From NCBI GenBank assembly GCA_949284175.1, contig CASDVE010000003.1, positions 62,001 through 126,000 of the forward strand: a stretch of DNA of 64,000 nucleotides. Direction: 5' to 3'. Below, in pieces: positions 1 to 8,842 of the stretch. A model generated the notes under the pieces. The model did no database searches. It was not told where the DNA came from and saw only the letters and a program-made list of their open reading frames with translations. The DNA comes from an uncultured Eubacteriales bacterium (GTDB lineage: Bacteria > Bacillota > Clostridia > Lachnospirales > Lachnospiraceae). Numbering within the stretch: the stretch's first letter is position 1; every line of letters begins with the position of its first letter. The translations under genes were made by a program, and so were the position numbers.

Positions 1-102
1 TCCAGATAGAGGATGTGTTCATAAGAACTTTATTCGTCATATATGGACTTTTTTCGTGTGTCATGGAAGATAATTTATAAGAGATAAGAAAGAGGAAAAA
101 GA

Positions 103-2154
103 TTGAAGAGTATATATATAGCGGAAAAACCAAGTGTTGCACAGGAATTTGCAAAAGCTCTAAAATTCAATATGACAAGAAATGATGGGTATTTAGAATC
201 TGAAAATGCCATTGTAACATGGTGCGTTGGACATCTTGTTACGATGAGCTATCCAGAGGTTTATGATCCAGCATTAAAAAAATGGAGTTTTGAAACATTG
301 CCTTTTTTACCAGAAGAGTTTAAGTATGAAGTGATTCCAGCTGTAAAAAAACAGTTTGAGATCGTAAAGAAATTGTTGAATCGGGAAGATGTGGATAAAA
401 TCTATGTCTGTACCGACTCTGGACGAGAAGGAGAATACATTTATCGTCTTGTGGATCAGATGGCGAAACCCGTTGGAAAGGAAAAAAGAAGGGTTTGGAT
501 CGATTCTCAAACAGAAGAGGAGATCTTAAGAGGGATCAAAGAAGCAAAACTGTTGTCAGAATATGATAACTTAGCTTCTTCTGCTTATTTGAGAGCCAAA
601 GAAGATTATTTAATGGGAATTAATTTTTCAAGAGCCTTAACACTCAAATATGGCTATACATTGCGAAATTATCTAGGAAGGGATCGCAATGTTGTGATTG
701 CTGTTGGGCGTGTGATGACTTGTGTTCTTGGGATGATTGTAAAACGGGAACGAGAGATTCGTTCCTTTGTAAAAACCCCTTTTTATCGGGTTATAGCGGA
801 TACGGCTTATGAGGGAACATCCTTTGAAGCAGAATGGAAAGCCGTAGAAGGAAGTAAATACTTTGGTTCTCCTGCCCTTTATAAAGAAAATGGATTTAAG
901 AAAGAAGAAGATGCAAAAAATCTCATTGCACTATTAAAACAAAACCCTCCATTGGAAGGGATTGTTTCATCCGTAGAAAAGAAGAAAGAAAAGAAAAATC
1001 CGCCTCTTCTTTATAATTTAGCGGAGTTGCAAAATGAATGTTCAAAACTTTTTAAAATCAGTCCGGATGAAACGTTACAAGTTGTGCAGGAACTATATGA
1101 GAAGAAACTTGTCACCTATCCAAGAACGGATGCGAGAGTTTTATCCACAGCCGTTAGTAAAGAAATTTACAAAAATATAAAAGGGCTTATAAACTACAAT
1201 GTGTTGTCAAATTTTGCAGGGGAAATTATGGAAAAGAAATCATATCAAAATCTTGCAAAAACTCGCTATGTCAATGATAAATTAATCACAGACCATTATG
1301 CTATCATTCCAACAGGGCAGGGACTATCCGCTTTACAAGCGGTTTCCTTAAAACATAAACAGGTGTATGAGATTATTGCGAGAAGATTTTTGAGTATTTT
1401 TTATCCATCCGCAGAATATCAAAAGATGAGCATTGATTATGAAAGAGAAAAAGAGCATTTCTTTGTTTCCTTTAAAATCCTATTGGAAGAAGGATTTTTA
1501 AAAGTGGCAAATCATAGTTTTGGAAGAAAGAAAGCGGAGAAAACAGAAGAGCAAGAAGGTGAAAATGCTTACGATAACACGATGATGGAAGCATTAAAAT
1601 CATTGAAAAAAGGAAGTGTAGTTTCTTTAAAATCTCTGACCATAAAAGAAGGGGAAACTTCTCCTCCAAAACGTTATAATTCCGGTTCTCTTATTTTGGC
1701 GATGGAAAATGCAGGACAGTTGATTGAGGATGAAGAGCTTCGGGCACAAATCAAAGGAAGTGGAATTGGAACAAGTGCTACAAGGGCGGAGATTATAAAA
1801 AAACTTGTCAATAACCACTATATTGCGTTAAATAAGAAAACGCAGATTATGACGCCAACACAGATAGGGGAAATGATCTTTGATGTGGTTTTAGTTTCTA
1901 TGAAAGCCTTGTTAAATCCTGAATTGACAGCCAGCTGGGAAAAAGGGCTTTCTTATGTTGCAGAAGGAACCATCACAGAAGAAGAATACATGGAAAAATT
2001 AAATGGCTTTGTAACAAGAAGAACTGAGGCGGTAAAACAAGTCAATCACCAGTTCATGTTAAAAGGGATGTTCGATCAATCCGCTGTTTACTATAAGTCA
2101 GAAAAGAATGTTAAAAAAAGTGAAATGAAAAAGGAAAAAGAAACAAAGAAATAA
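103..2154 (+). CDS. topB: DNA topoisomerase III (type IA)
   Basis: Type IA topoisomerase that cuts one DNA strand through a 5'-phosphotyrosine and resolves recombination or replication intermediates in the cytoplasm. The 683-aa length fits the TopB family. An N-terminal TOPRIM domain (about 1-150) carries TDSGREGE (104-111), the Firmicute TopB form of the acidic motif. The catalytic tyrosine is Tyr339 in LVTYPRTD. The C-terminus is Lys-rich without a zinc-finger array, as in short TopB proteins. The start is TTG at 103, with AGAGG about 8 nt upstream. It stands alone, followed by a 158-bp gap holding the promoter of the next gene. TopB paralogues are also carried by integrative elements, but no other mobile-element gene is visible here. 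Family call is very secure; the gene symbol is a family name. Confidence 0.95.
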   Translation: MKSIYIAEKPSVAQEFAKALKFNMTRNDGYLESENAIVTWCVGHLVTMSYPEVYDPALKKWSFETLPFLPEEFKYEVIPAVKKQFEIVKKLLNREDVDKIYVCTDSGREGEYIYRLVDQMAKPVGKEKRRVWIDSQTEEEILRGIKEAKLLSEYDNLASSAYLRAKEDYLMGINFSRALTLKYGYTLRNYLGRDRNVVIAVGRVMTCVLGMIVKREREIRSFVKTPFYRVIADTAYEGTSFEAEWKAVEGSKYFGSPALYKENGFKKEEDAKNLIALLKQNPPLEGIVSSVEKKKEKKNPPLLYNLAELQNECSKLFKISPDETLQVVQELYEKKLVTYPRTDARVLSTAVSKEIYKNIKGLINYNVLSNFAGEIMEKKSYQNLAKTRYVNDKLITDHYAIIPTGQGLSALQAVSLKHKQVYEIIARRFLSIFYPSAEYQKMSIDYEREKEHFFVSFKILLEEGFLKVANHSFGRKKAEKTEEQEGENAYDNTMMEALKSLKKGSVVSLKSLTIKEGETSPPKRYNSGSLILAMENAGQLIEDEELRAQIKGSGIGTSATRAEIIKKLVNNHYIALNKKTQIMTPTQIGEMIFDVVLVSMKALLNPELTASWEKGLSYVAEGTITEEEYMEKLNGFVTRRTEAVKQVNHQFMLKGMFDQSAVYYKSEKNVKKSEMKKEKETKK

Positions 2155-2237
2155 GGTGTAAAAGAAGACATTCTTTATCAGAATAGGTAAATTTTCACAA
2201 AAAACTATGAATCATTTATGAAAAATCATAGAAAATA

Positions 2238-2266
2238 TTGATTTTTTAGTGGATTCATATTATAAA
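2238..2266 (+). promoter_or_regulatory. Sigma-A-type promoter for the LbH protein gene
   Basis: TTGATT (2238-2243), a 17-bp spacer and TATAAA (2261-2266) lie about 45 bp upstream of the next start codon. Motif match only. Confidence 0.5.
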
Positions 2267-2312
2267 AAAATAAGAGTCTTTGGTGCAAATATAAAATAGG
2301 AGTGGTAAGAAA

Positions 2313-2984
2313 ATGAAAGAATTAACAATAAAGGAATTATATCAAAACTTAGAAGAAACAATGGCAAAAGAATTGCTGTTAAGCAAGACTTATCCATGGG
2401 AAGTTCTGCCTTTTATTCATGATGCAATTCTTCAAGTTGGAAGCACATTATCAAAAGAAGAATACGATCAAGTGGAAGAGGATATTTGGATTGCAAAAAG
2501 TGCAAAGGTAGCAAAAACTGCATCGATTCATGGACCTGCTATTATTGGAAAAAATGCAGAGATCAGACATTGTGCTTTTATTAGAGGGAATGCTTTCGTA
2601 GGAGAAGGTGCTGTGGTTGGGAACTCAACAGAGCTTAAAAATGTTATTTTATTCAATAAAGTGCAAGTGCCACATTATAACTATGTGGGAGATTCTATTT
2701 TAGGATATTGTTCCCATATGGGGGCAGGGTCTATTACTTCCAATGTGAAATCAGATAAAACTCTTGTTGTGATCAAAGCAGGAGAAGAAAGAATTGAAAC
2801 AGGAATTAAAAAAGTAGGAGCGATGCTTGGAGATTATGTGGAAGTTGGCTGTGGAAGCGTATTGAATCCAGGAACTGTAATTGGGGCTCATACTAATATA
2901 TATCCACTTTCTATGACAAGGGGATATATTCCAGCTAACAGCATTTATAAAAAGCAAGGTGAGGTTGCTGTAAAAAGCGAATAA
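2313..2984 (+). CDS. Left-handed beta-helix nucleotidyltransferase/acyltransferase-like protein
   Basis: A 223-aa protein with hexapeptide (LbH) repeats from about residue 55 to 205, for example IWIAKSAKV, PAIIGKNAEI and GAVVGNSTEL. These build a triangular beta-helix like the C-terminal half of GlmU or sugar-nucleotide pyrophosphorylases. No N-terminal nucleotidyltransferase domain is present; the first 55 residues are helical. It may act as an acyltransferase on a sugar nucleotide, but the substrate cannot be read from the sequence. ATG is preceded by TAGGAG. The next gene, a lipoprotein, starts 11 nt downstream with its own RBS, so the two are probably co-transcribed. Fold call secure, function unknown. 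Confidence 0.75.
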   Translation: MKELTIKELYQNLEETMAKELLLSKTYPWEVLPFIHDAILQVGSTLSKEEYDQVEEDIWIAKSAKVAKTASIHGPAIIGKNAEIRHCAFIRGNAFVGEGAVVGNSTELKNVILFNKVQVPHYNYVGDSILGYCSHMGAGSITSNVKSDKTLVVIKAGEERIETGIKKVGAMLGDYVEVGCGSVLNPGTVIGAHTNIYPLSMTRGYIPANSIYKKQGEVAVKSE

Positions 2985-2995
2985 AGGAGAAAGTA

Positions 2996-3859
2996 ATGTG
3001 TAAGAGAAAATTACTGGTCGTTTTTGGGCTGATAGCAACACTCATGCTTATGGGCGGTTGTAAGAAAGAACCGACGCAAGAAGAAGTGGAGCAGTCCCCT
3101 TATTATACAGATTTATTAAGTCAGTATAATAAACTAAAAAAAGAAAATAAAAAATTATCCACAGAGTTAGAAGAGGCAACAGCGGAAAAACCAGAGGATA
3201 AAGAGGCAACAGAACTTCTTGAAAAAATTAGTCGTGATAGCTTAATTAAGTTGGAGATCGCCTATGGGGATACGACAACAGGAAGCGTGTTTACAGAGAA
3301 CAAAGGGGTATTAAAGTTAGCCAATCAACTGGCAGGCACTGCGGATGTGATTGAACTTTATACTGCGGATGATGTTCGGCTAAATTATGAACATCAATAT
3401 ACTTATACCCTATATGATGAGGATAATTCTGTATTTGAGTTAGAAATCTATGATGGAAACTATGTTATTTTTAAAGATCTCCCAGATCGAGTGTTCTATG
3501 TGTATGAAGCCAATCAGTTTGGAGATGCCTTTTTACCAAGAAGAGAATATTATCCAACGATTTCTGCAAGAGCCAAGATGGCAGAGGCTTCTGTTATTTT
3601 AAGGGGACAAAGGGCGTATGAAAATGATACCGCATATGATGTGGTTTGTTATATCAACTCCATGGAGAAAAAAGAGATTAGTAAAAAGCAAGTAAAAGGA
3701 ACGTTGAAAACGGAGTACTTATTCTATCATCATGGCGAAATTATTACCTTAGGCGTTGGAACAACGGTAATAAAAATTCAAGATTCTGAAAAGACCACAT
3801 ATTATAAGACCGATGCGGAAACAATTACAGGATTAAAAAAGATCTTTGCTGGAAAATAA
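2996..3859 (+). CDS. Predicted lipoprotein with coiled coil
   Basis: A 287-aa predicted lipoprotein. The N-terminus is positively charged, followed by a hydrophobic stretch and the lipobox LMGGC with the lipidated Cys22. Residues about 38-65 (KLKKENKKLSTELEEATAEK and on) look like a short coiled coil. The remaining globular part has no motif I recognise. It sits 11 nt after the beta-helix gene behind AAAGGAG, so the pair probably forms an operon. Likely anchored on the outer face of the membrane. I do not recognise the family. Confidence 0.7.
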   Translation: MCKRKLLVVFGLIATLMLMGGCKKEPTQEEVEQSPYYTDLLSQYNKLKKENKKLSTELEEATAEKPEDKEATELLEKISRDSLIKLEIAYGDTTTGSVFTENKGVLKLANQLAGTADVIELYTADDVRLNYEHQYTYTLYDEDNSVFELEIYDGNYVIFKDLPDRVFYVYEANQFGDAFLPRREYYPTISARAKMAEASVILRGQRAYENDTAYDVVCYINSMEKKEISKKQVKGTLKTEYLFYHHGEIITLGVGTTVIKIQDSEKTTYYKTDAETITGLKKIFAGK

Positions 3860-4059
3860 AGTGGAATCTTGGGAAATGGAAAAGAAGTTTTGTATTTTTT
3901 TACAAACAATAATAGAAAAGAAGTCGATTTTAGGTAAAAAAGCTAGTTTGTGAAAAAAACAACGAAACCTATGGACGAAATGAGAATTTTGTGAGAAAAT
4001 AAGTATGTTAATATTTGTATTGGACGGAATGTTCCAAACAAATTCTCAAGTGAGAAAAT
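3860..4059. other. Intergenic region upstream of the leader terminator
   Basis: About 200 bp with no ORF. It contains a weak inverted repeat TTCTCA/TGAGAA near 4043-4056. A possible promoter (TTGTGA near 3990, AT-rich -10 near 4010) would drive the Fe-S scaffold-like operon, but the match is poor. Confidence 0.35.
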
Positions 4060-4091
4060 GAGCGGTCATAAGAAGCAATGACCTCTTTTTT
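4060..4091 (+). terminator. Leader terminator upstream of the NifU-like gene
   Basis: GGTCAT (4064-4069) pairs with ATGACC (4078-4083), extended by AG/CT, and is followed by a run of T. It lies about 85 bp before the next start codon and directly before a degenerate copy of the dispersed repeat. It could be an attenuator. Confidence 0.55.
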
Positions 4092-4135
4092 CGCAAACGG
4101 GAGAAATGCGTTTCTCATCGTTAGGAGCAAGTAAC
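4092..4135 (+). repeat. Dispersed structured repeat, copy D (short, degenerate)
   Basis: Contains AACGGGAGAAA, the loop TGCG, then TTTCTCATCGTT and a GCAAG end. It matches the core of the copies at 6005, 35316 and 40898 but lacks most of the inner arm. The GAGAAA/TTTCTC stem is perfect here, and an outer AACG/CGTT pairing is possible. Confidence 0.5.
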
Positions 4136-4176
4136 TTAGAGAATTTGAAGATTTAATAACCGAAAGGAGTTTCAAC

Positions 4177-4869
4177 ATGATTTATTCACATGAAGTAGAA
4201 AAAATGTGTACAGTTAAACAGGGTGTTGCTCACGGTGCAGCTCCTATCCCAGAAGAAGCAAAATGGGTACAGGCAAAAGAAGTTAAAGATATTTCTGGTT
4301 TAACACACGGTATTGGCTGGTGTGCACCACAGCAGGGAGCATGTAAGTTAACGCTCAATGTAAAGGAAGGTATCATCCAAGAAGCATTGGTTGAAACAAT
4401 CGGATGTTCTGGTATGACACATTCTGCTGCTATGGCATCAGAAATTTTACCAGGAAGAACAATTTTAGAAGCTCTTAACACAGACTTAGTTTGTGATGCG
4501 ATCAACACAGCTATGAGAGAATTATTCTTACAGATCGTTTACGGAAGAACACAGAGTGCATTCTCTGAAGATGGACTTCCAATCGGTGCTGGTCTTGAAG
4601 ACTTAGGAAAAGGATTGAGATCTCAGGTTGGTACTATGTACGGAACCCTTGCAAAAGGACCTCGCTACCTTGAAATGGCAGAAGGATATGTAACAGGAAT
4701 CGCTTTAGATGAAGATGATCAGATCATCGGTTATCAGTATGTAAGTCTTGGAAAAATGACAGACTTCATCAAAAAAGGTGATGATCCGAATACAGCATAT
4801 GAAAAAGCTAAAGGTCAGTATGGTAGAGTTGATGATGCAGTAAAAATCATCGATCCACGTGTAGAATAA
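4177..4869 (+). CDS. NifU-like Fe-S cluster scaffold-type protein paired with GGGtGRT protein
   Basis: A 230-aa protein with a NifU-N/IscU-like region (about 45-125). Its cysteines C49, C56, C77 and C106 could bind a cluster; C11 lies in a leader segment. NifU-N proteins assemble transient Fe-S clusters, so a scaffold or carrier role is plausible. The roughly 100-residue C-terminal extension is not part of the classical fold. It is followed after 18 nt by the GGGtGRT gene, a pairing I recognise as recurrent in Clostridia. Codon choice (frequent GGT, CGT, AAC, ATC) differs from most neighbours and suggests high expression. ATG is preceded by AAAGGAG. The biochemical role of the pair is not established to my knowledge. 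Confidence 0.75.
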   Translation: MIYSHEVEKMCTVKQGVAHGAAPIPEEAKWVQAKEVKDISGLTHGIGWCAPQQGACKLTLNVKEGIIQEALVETIGCSGMTHSAAMASEILPGRTILEALNTDLVCDAINTAMRELFLQIVYGRTQSAFSEDGLPIGAGLEDLGKGLRSQVGTMYGTLAKGPRYLEMAEGYVTGIALDEDDQIIGYQYVSLGKMTDFIKKGDDPNTAYEKAKGQYGRVDDAVKIIDPRVE

Positions 4870-4887
4870 TCAAGGAGGAAACGTACA

Positions 4888-5898
4888 ATGGCATTATTTG
4901 AATCATATGAAAGAAGAATTGACAAAATCAATACAGTATTAAACAGTTATGGTATCTCTTCAATTGAAGAAGCTGAAAAAATCACAAAAGATGCTGGTTT
5001 AGATGTATATGATCAGGTTAAAAAAATTCAGCCTATCTGTTTTGAAAATGCTTGCTGGGCTTATATCGTAGGTGCAGCGATTGCAATTAAAAAAGATTGT
5101 AGAAGAGCGGCTGACGCAGCAGCAGCAATTGGAGAAGGTCTTCAGGCTTTCTGTATTCCAGGTTCCGTTGCTGATCAGCGTAAAGTAGGTCTTGGACATG
5201 GTAATTTAGGAAAAATGTTATTAGAAGAAGAAACAGATTGTTTCTGCTTCTTAGCTGGACACGAATCTTTCGCAGCTGCAGAAGGTGCTATCGGTATCGC
5301 AGAAAAAGCGAATAAAGTTCGTCAAAAACCACTTCGTGTTATCTTAAATGGTCTTGGAAAAGATGCTGCTCAGATTATCGCTAGAATCAATGGATTTACT
5401 TATGTTGAAACTCAGATGGATTACTATACAGGCGAAGTAAAAGAAGTATTTAGAAAAGCATATTCTAATGGAGAACGTGCAAAAGTTAACTGCTATGGAG
5501 CAAACGATGTTCGTGAAGGTGTTGCTATCATGCACAAAGAAGGTGTAGATGTTTCTATCACAGGTAACTCTACAAACCCAACAAGATTCCAGCACCCAGT
5601 TGCAGGTACATACAAAAAAGAATGTATCGAAATGGGTAAAAAATACTTCTCTGTTGCTTCCGGCGGTGGTACAGGACGTACACTTCACCCAGATAACATG
5701 GCAGCAGGTCCAGCTTCTTACGGTATGACAGATACATTAGGTCGTATGCACTCTGATGCTCAGTTTGCAGGATCTTCTTCTGTACCTGCTCACGTAGAAA
5801 TGATGGGTCTTATCGGTGCAGGTAATAACCCAATGGTTGGTATGACAGTAGCTGTTGCGGTTTCTATCCAAGAAGCATCTGAACAAGGAAAATTCTAA
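4888..5898 (+). CDS. GGGtGRT protein
   Basis: A 336-aa cytoplasmic protein of the GGGtGRT family, named after its motif, here GGGTGRT at 259-265. Cysteines occur at 51, 56, 71, 89, 118 and 120, among others. The RBS is AAGGAGG and the gene begins 18 nt after the NifU-like gene; a strong terminator follows at 5959. Codon usage is like that of the upstream gene and typical of well-expressed genes. Two features hint at a metal- or nucleotide-binding enzyme: the Gly-rich motif and many conserved-looking cysteines, some paired (CFC near 118-120). The family has no assigned function that I know. Family identification is strong. Confidence 0.88.
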   Translation: MALFESYERRIDKINTVLNSYGISSIEEAEKITKDAGLDVYDQVKKIQPICFENACWAYIVGAAIAIKKDCRRAADAAAAIGEGLQAFCIPGSVADQRKVGLGHGNLGKMLLEEETDCFCFLAGHESFAAAEGAIGIAEKANKVRQKPLRVILNGLGKDAAQIIARINGFTYVETQMDYYTGEVKEVFRKAYSNGERAKVNCYGANDVREGVAIMHKEGVDVSITGNSTNPTRFQHPVAGTYKKECIEMGKKYFSVASGGGTGRTLHPDNMAAGPASYGMTDTLGRMHSDAQFAGSSSVPAHVEMMGLIGAGNNPMVGMTVAVAVSIQEASEQGKF

Positions 5899-5958
5899 TT
5901 TTTCATTCAAGTGATGGGACTATAACTTAATAAGAAATATCCTTAATCATAAGGAGTC

Positions 5959-6006
5959 TGTCCACCGTTTGGTTACCAATAACTCAAGCGGTGGACATTT
6001 TTTTTA
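5959..6006 (+). terminator. Rho-independent terminator after the GGGtGRT gene
   Basis: GTCCACCGTTT and CAAGCGGTGGAC form a GC-rich stem followed by eight T. It is followed directly by copy A of the dispersed repeat. Confidence 0.9.
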
Positions 6007-6110
6007 CGCGGAAGCAACGAGTCATGCAAGAGCATTTATGCTCTTATATGACGACTGTTTGTGAACGTGAGAAACTCGCATAGCGTGCTTTTCATCGTTT
6101 ATGCAAAGGT
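6005..6110 (+). repeat. Dispersed structured repeat, copy A
   Basis: About 105 bp beginning GCGGAAGCAACGAG. The core GTGAGAAACTCGC-ATA-GCGTGC-TTTTCATCGTTTATGC aligns with 35316-35412 and, on the opposite strand, with 40898-40952. The core can fold as GAGAA-act-CGC-ata-GCG-tgc-TTTTC, with an outer pairing TTTG..AACG to CGTT..CAAA. It lies between the GGGtGRT terminator and the promoter of the Crp-type gene. Confidence 0.75.
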
Positions 6111-6121
6111 AGTTTTTATCA

Positions 6122-6150
6122 TTGTGGAGGGGAAAAAGGGGAAGTATAAT
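6122..6150 (+). promoter_or_regulatory. Promoter of the Crp/Fnr-type regulator
   Basis: TTGTGG (6122-6127), 17 bp, TATAAT (6145-6150). The -10 is perfect and the -35 weak. Confidence 0.6.
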
Positions 6151-6198
6151 AAGGATAGTCATTGATCGCCTTAGGAATTGATAAAATGGAGAAGTAGA

Positions 6199-6888
6199 AT
6201 GAAAGAAAATATAGTACAAAAGCAAATAGAGCAGGTTACCCTATTAAAAAATGCTATGGAAGAAAGTAAAAATAATTTCACTAAAAATTCTATTATTCGC
6301 CTCTATAAAAAAGGGGAGATTTTATTTCGAGATAAAGAAAAAGTTCATGTATTTTATTTCTTACTTTCTGGTTATGTATCTCTATACAAGATCAGCAATA
6401 ATCATGAAAAGAAAGTGATTTTTATATGCAAGGCAGGAGATATGCTCAATGAAGTGATGATTCAGAAAGAATATGCGTCTATTTATGCAGAGTCATTGAG
6501 TGAATGCACTGTTTTGGCAATTGAGAAGAAAAAGTTGCGTTCTCTTATGGCAAAGGATTATCAATTGGCAGAAGCCATGATGGAATCTATGGCAACAAAA
6601 ATCAGAAGGTTATATCGTCAACTAAAAAATACACCCAATTCTGTGCGATTGGATCATCAATTAGCATCAAAAATATGGAAGTTAGGTCGTGATTTTGGCG
6701 TGGAAACAGAACAAGGAATTGAAATACAGTTTGATGTTACCATTTCTTTTCTAGCAGAAATGCTTGGAACAAAAAGAGAAACGGTATCAAGACAGTTTAG
6801 AAAGTTATCAGAGCTTCAAATTGTATCGTTGAATCGGAGAAAACTTAGAATTATGGATTTAGAACGATTAGAAGAGCTAATTCAGTAA
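6199..6888 (+). CDS. Crp/Fnr family transcriptional regulator
   Basis: A 229-aa regulator with an N-terminal cyclic-nucleotide-binding-like beta roll (about 25-120) and a C-terminal winged helix. The recognition segment is around FLAEMLGTKRETVSRQFRKL (about 187-206). Only two cysteines occur in the sensor half, and there is no N-terminal Fe-S cysteine set, so oxygen sensing in the FNR manner is not supported; the effector is unknown. I chose the ATG at 6199, which has GGAG 7 nt upstream, over an in-frame TTG at 6178. Its closeness to the Fe-S scaffold-like pair may or may not mean regulation of it. Confidence 0.88.
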   Translation: MKENIVQKQIEQVTLLKNAMEESKNNFTKNSIIRLYKKGEILFRDKEKVHVFYFLLSGYVSLYKISNNHEKKVIFICKAGDMLNEVMIQKEYASIYAESLSECTVLAIEKKKLRSLMAKDYQLAEAMMESMATKIRRLYRQLKNTPNSVRLDHQLASKIWKLGRDFGVETEQGIEIQFDVTISFLAEMLGTKRETVSRQFRKLSELQIVSLNRRKLRIMDLERLEELIQ

Positions 6889-6970
6889 GGTGAAGAAGAG
6901 GGGAGGTGGTTATAAGCAGGTATAGAGATAGAGTAAAACGATAAAAGGAAAATCTTAGCATGAAATTTCT

Positions 6971-6999
6971 TTGCTATTCCATCAGTCAGGTGTTAAGAT
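6971..6999 (+). promoter_or_regulatory. Candidate promoter of the double-HTH regulator
   Basis: TTGCTA (6971-6976), 17 bp, TAAGAT (6994-6999), about 70 bp before the start codon. Confidence 0.45.
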
Positions 7000-7069
7000 A
7001 GAAAAAGTATTATGAAGTTAATACAAAGAAATTGATCGAGGAGTTCCACTGGAAAGAGAGGTAACCTAA

Positions 7070-8842
7070 ATGAGCCAATTAGGAGACTACATAAGAAACA
7101 TTAGAGAAGAAAAAAAGGCGACCCAATATGAACTGGGAAAAGGAATTTGTACAAATAAGGAGTTGTCAAAAATAGAGTTGAGTGATAAAATACCCGATTA
7201 TTTTATTACGTGTGCTTTATTAGATCGATTAGGCATTTCAAATCGCTTGTTTGAATACATTTTATCCCAAGAAGAATATGAGATGTGCCGTCTACGCCAT
7301 GCCATTGAAGAAAAATTATATGATTCCGATTGGGATGGAGTAAAACAAGATTTAAAAGAGTATAGGGTTTTAAAACGAGCAAAAGAACCATTACATATTC
7401 AATATATGGAATTTATCTCTTCTATTTTATATATTCATGAAAAACAATATGAAAAAGCATTAGACTGTATAAATCGAGCCATTAAACAGACGATTGCGGA
7501 TAAAGAAATAGAAAGCCAAATGATGGGTGCCGATGAAATGAAACTTCTATTAAAAAGAGAATATATTTATAGAAAGTTAGGAATGCCATCTGAAGAACTA
7601 CAAAGATATAAAAAATATATTGAAAATAATTTTGAAAAAGCGGAAACATTAGTTTTTGTATATCCCGAACTAACTATTCTTATGAGTGATGAATTAATAG
7701 AAAAAAGAGAATTTAAAACCATTGATGAAATGTGTAAAAAGTCATTGGACTTATTAAATAAGAATAAAAATATAGATTATTTATATGATATTTTCCAAGT
7801 GTGGAATAAAATTAAACATCATATTTATACAGAGAAGGAAAAAATAAAATTTAATCTATACTATAATACTTTTATGGAAATCTGTAAAGAGTGGAAGATT
7901 CATCCGTCCATAGAATTATTTGTCCGTAAAATTCCGGTAGAAATTGATTTAGATTGGGAAATCATTCAAAAAGAAAGAATCGCACAAGGAATGACACAAG
8001 AAAAATTATCAGAATTTATTTGTGAACCAGAAACCATCAGTCGAATTGAAACGACAAAGAGAAAAGCCAATCGACAAAAATTTGAATTAATGCAAAAGAA
8101 ATTAGGGGTCAATAGAAGAATATTTGATGGCGGATTAATTGTGGATGAAATAGAATTATTAGAAAAGAAACGAGAAATTTTAAGGGCTGTCTTAAAAAAG
8201 GATTTAGAATCAGCTAAAGATTTATTACAACAGTTATCCATAAGATGTGATCTTAATGATCCAAAAAATAAGCAATTTTATTTATTGCAAGATATTATTA
8301 TAAAACAAAAAGAAGAAACAATTGATGATGAAACATCCATTGAATTATTAGAAGAGGCACTTTCCTATACAAAAAATATTGGAAATAATTTTGAGATTAA
8401 AGGGACATTGACTTCTGTTGAAAGAGTGATTATTAACTCCATTGCGATTACTTATAAAAGAAAAGGTGAAAAAGAAAAAGCCAATAAAATATGGAGAGGA
8501 TTATTGAAAAATTTAGAAGAAATTAGTGTTGATCAAATTTTTCATCATATCAATTTAACACCGATTATATTTAATTTAGCAAAGAACCTAGAAGAGACAA
8601 AACAGCTCCAAGAGGCTTGGAAGCTGTGTCAAGAAGGGTTGAGTATGGAAATAAAATATGGACGAAGTGATATAATAGGGTTCTTTTTATGTGAAATGGC
8701 GGATACATTAATTGAATACAAAGATAAACAACGAGCTAAAAAATATTATATACAAGCATTAACTATATTTAGATTACTAAATGATAGAAATCATTGTCAA
8801 GCTGTATATGATTTATACAAAAAGAATATTCTTAATGAATAA
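7070..8842 (+). CDS. Double-HTH (XRE) / TPR regulator, candidate peptide receptor
   Basis: A 590-aa protein built as a duplicated unit. The first XRE-type helix-turn-helix (about 1-55, LGDYIRNIREEKKATQYEL) is followed by a TPR-like helical region (about 75-290). A second XRE HTH (about 294-352, IIQKERIAQGMTQEKLSEF) is followed by another TPR-like region (about 360-590). HTH-plus-TPR is the layout of peptide-binding regulators such as PlcR, NprR and Rgg (RRNPP group), which respond to re-imported signal peptides. The second HTH is the better match; the first has a less regular recognition helix. The stop codon ends at 8842, and a small secreted-peptide gene on the other strand ends at 8843 with no gap, which supports a receptor/peptide pair. 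ATG has GAGAGG upstream. HTH call firm, peptide-receptor role inferred. Confidence 0.8.
   Translation: MSQLGDYIRNIREEKKATQYELGKGICTNKELSKIELSDKIPDYFITCALLDRLGISNRLFEYILSQEEYEMCRLRHAIEEKLYDSDWDGVKQDLKEYRVLKRAKEPLHIQYMEFISSILYIHEKQYEKALDCINRAIKQTIADKEIESQMMGADEMKLLLKREYIYRKLGMPSEELQRYKKYIENNFEKAETLVFVYPELTILMSDELIEKREFKTIDEMCKKSLDLLNKNKNIDYLYDIFQVWNKIKHHIYTEKEKIKFNLYYNTFMEICKEWKIHPSIELFVRKIPVEIDLDWEIIQKERIAQGMTQEKLSEFICEPETISRIETTKRKANRQKFELMQKKLGVNRRIFDGGLIVDEIELLEKKREILRAVLKKDLESAKDLLQQLSIRCDLNDPKNKQFYLLQDIIIKQKEETIDDETSIELLEEALSYTKNIGNNFEIKGTLTSVERVIINSIAITYKRKGEKEKANKIWRGLLKNLEEISVDQIFHHINLTPIIFNLAKNLEETKQLQEAWKLCQEGLSMEIKYGRSDIIGFFLCEMADTLIEYKDKQRAKKYYIQALTIFRLLNDRNHCQAVYDLYKKNILNE

Noticed and set aside
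103..2154. topB as evidence of an integrative element
   Set aside because: TopB is often carried by such elements, but no integrase, relaxase, conjugation gene or attachment repeats lie in the visible part; the left flank is cut.
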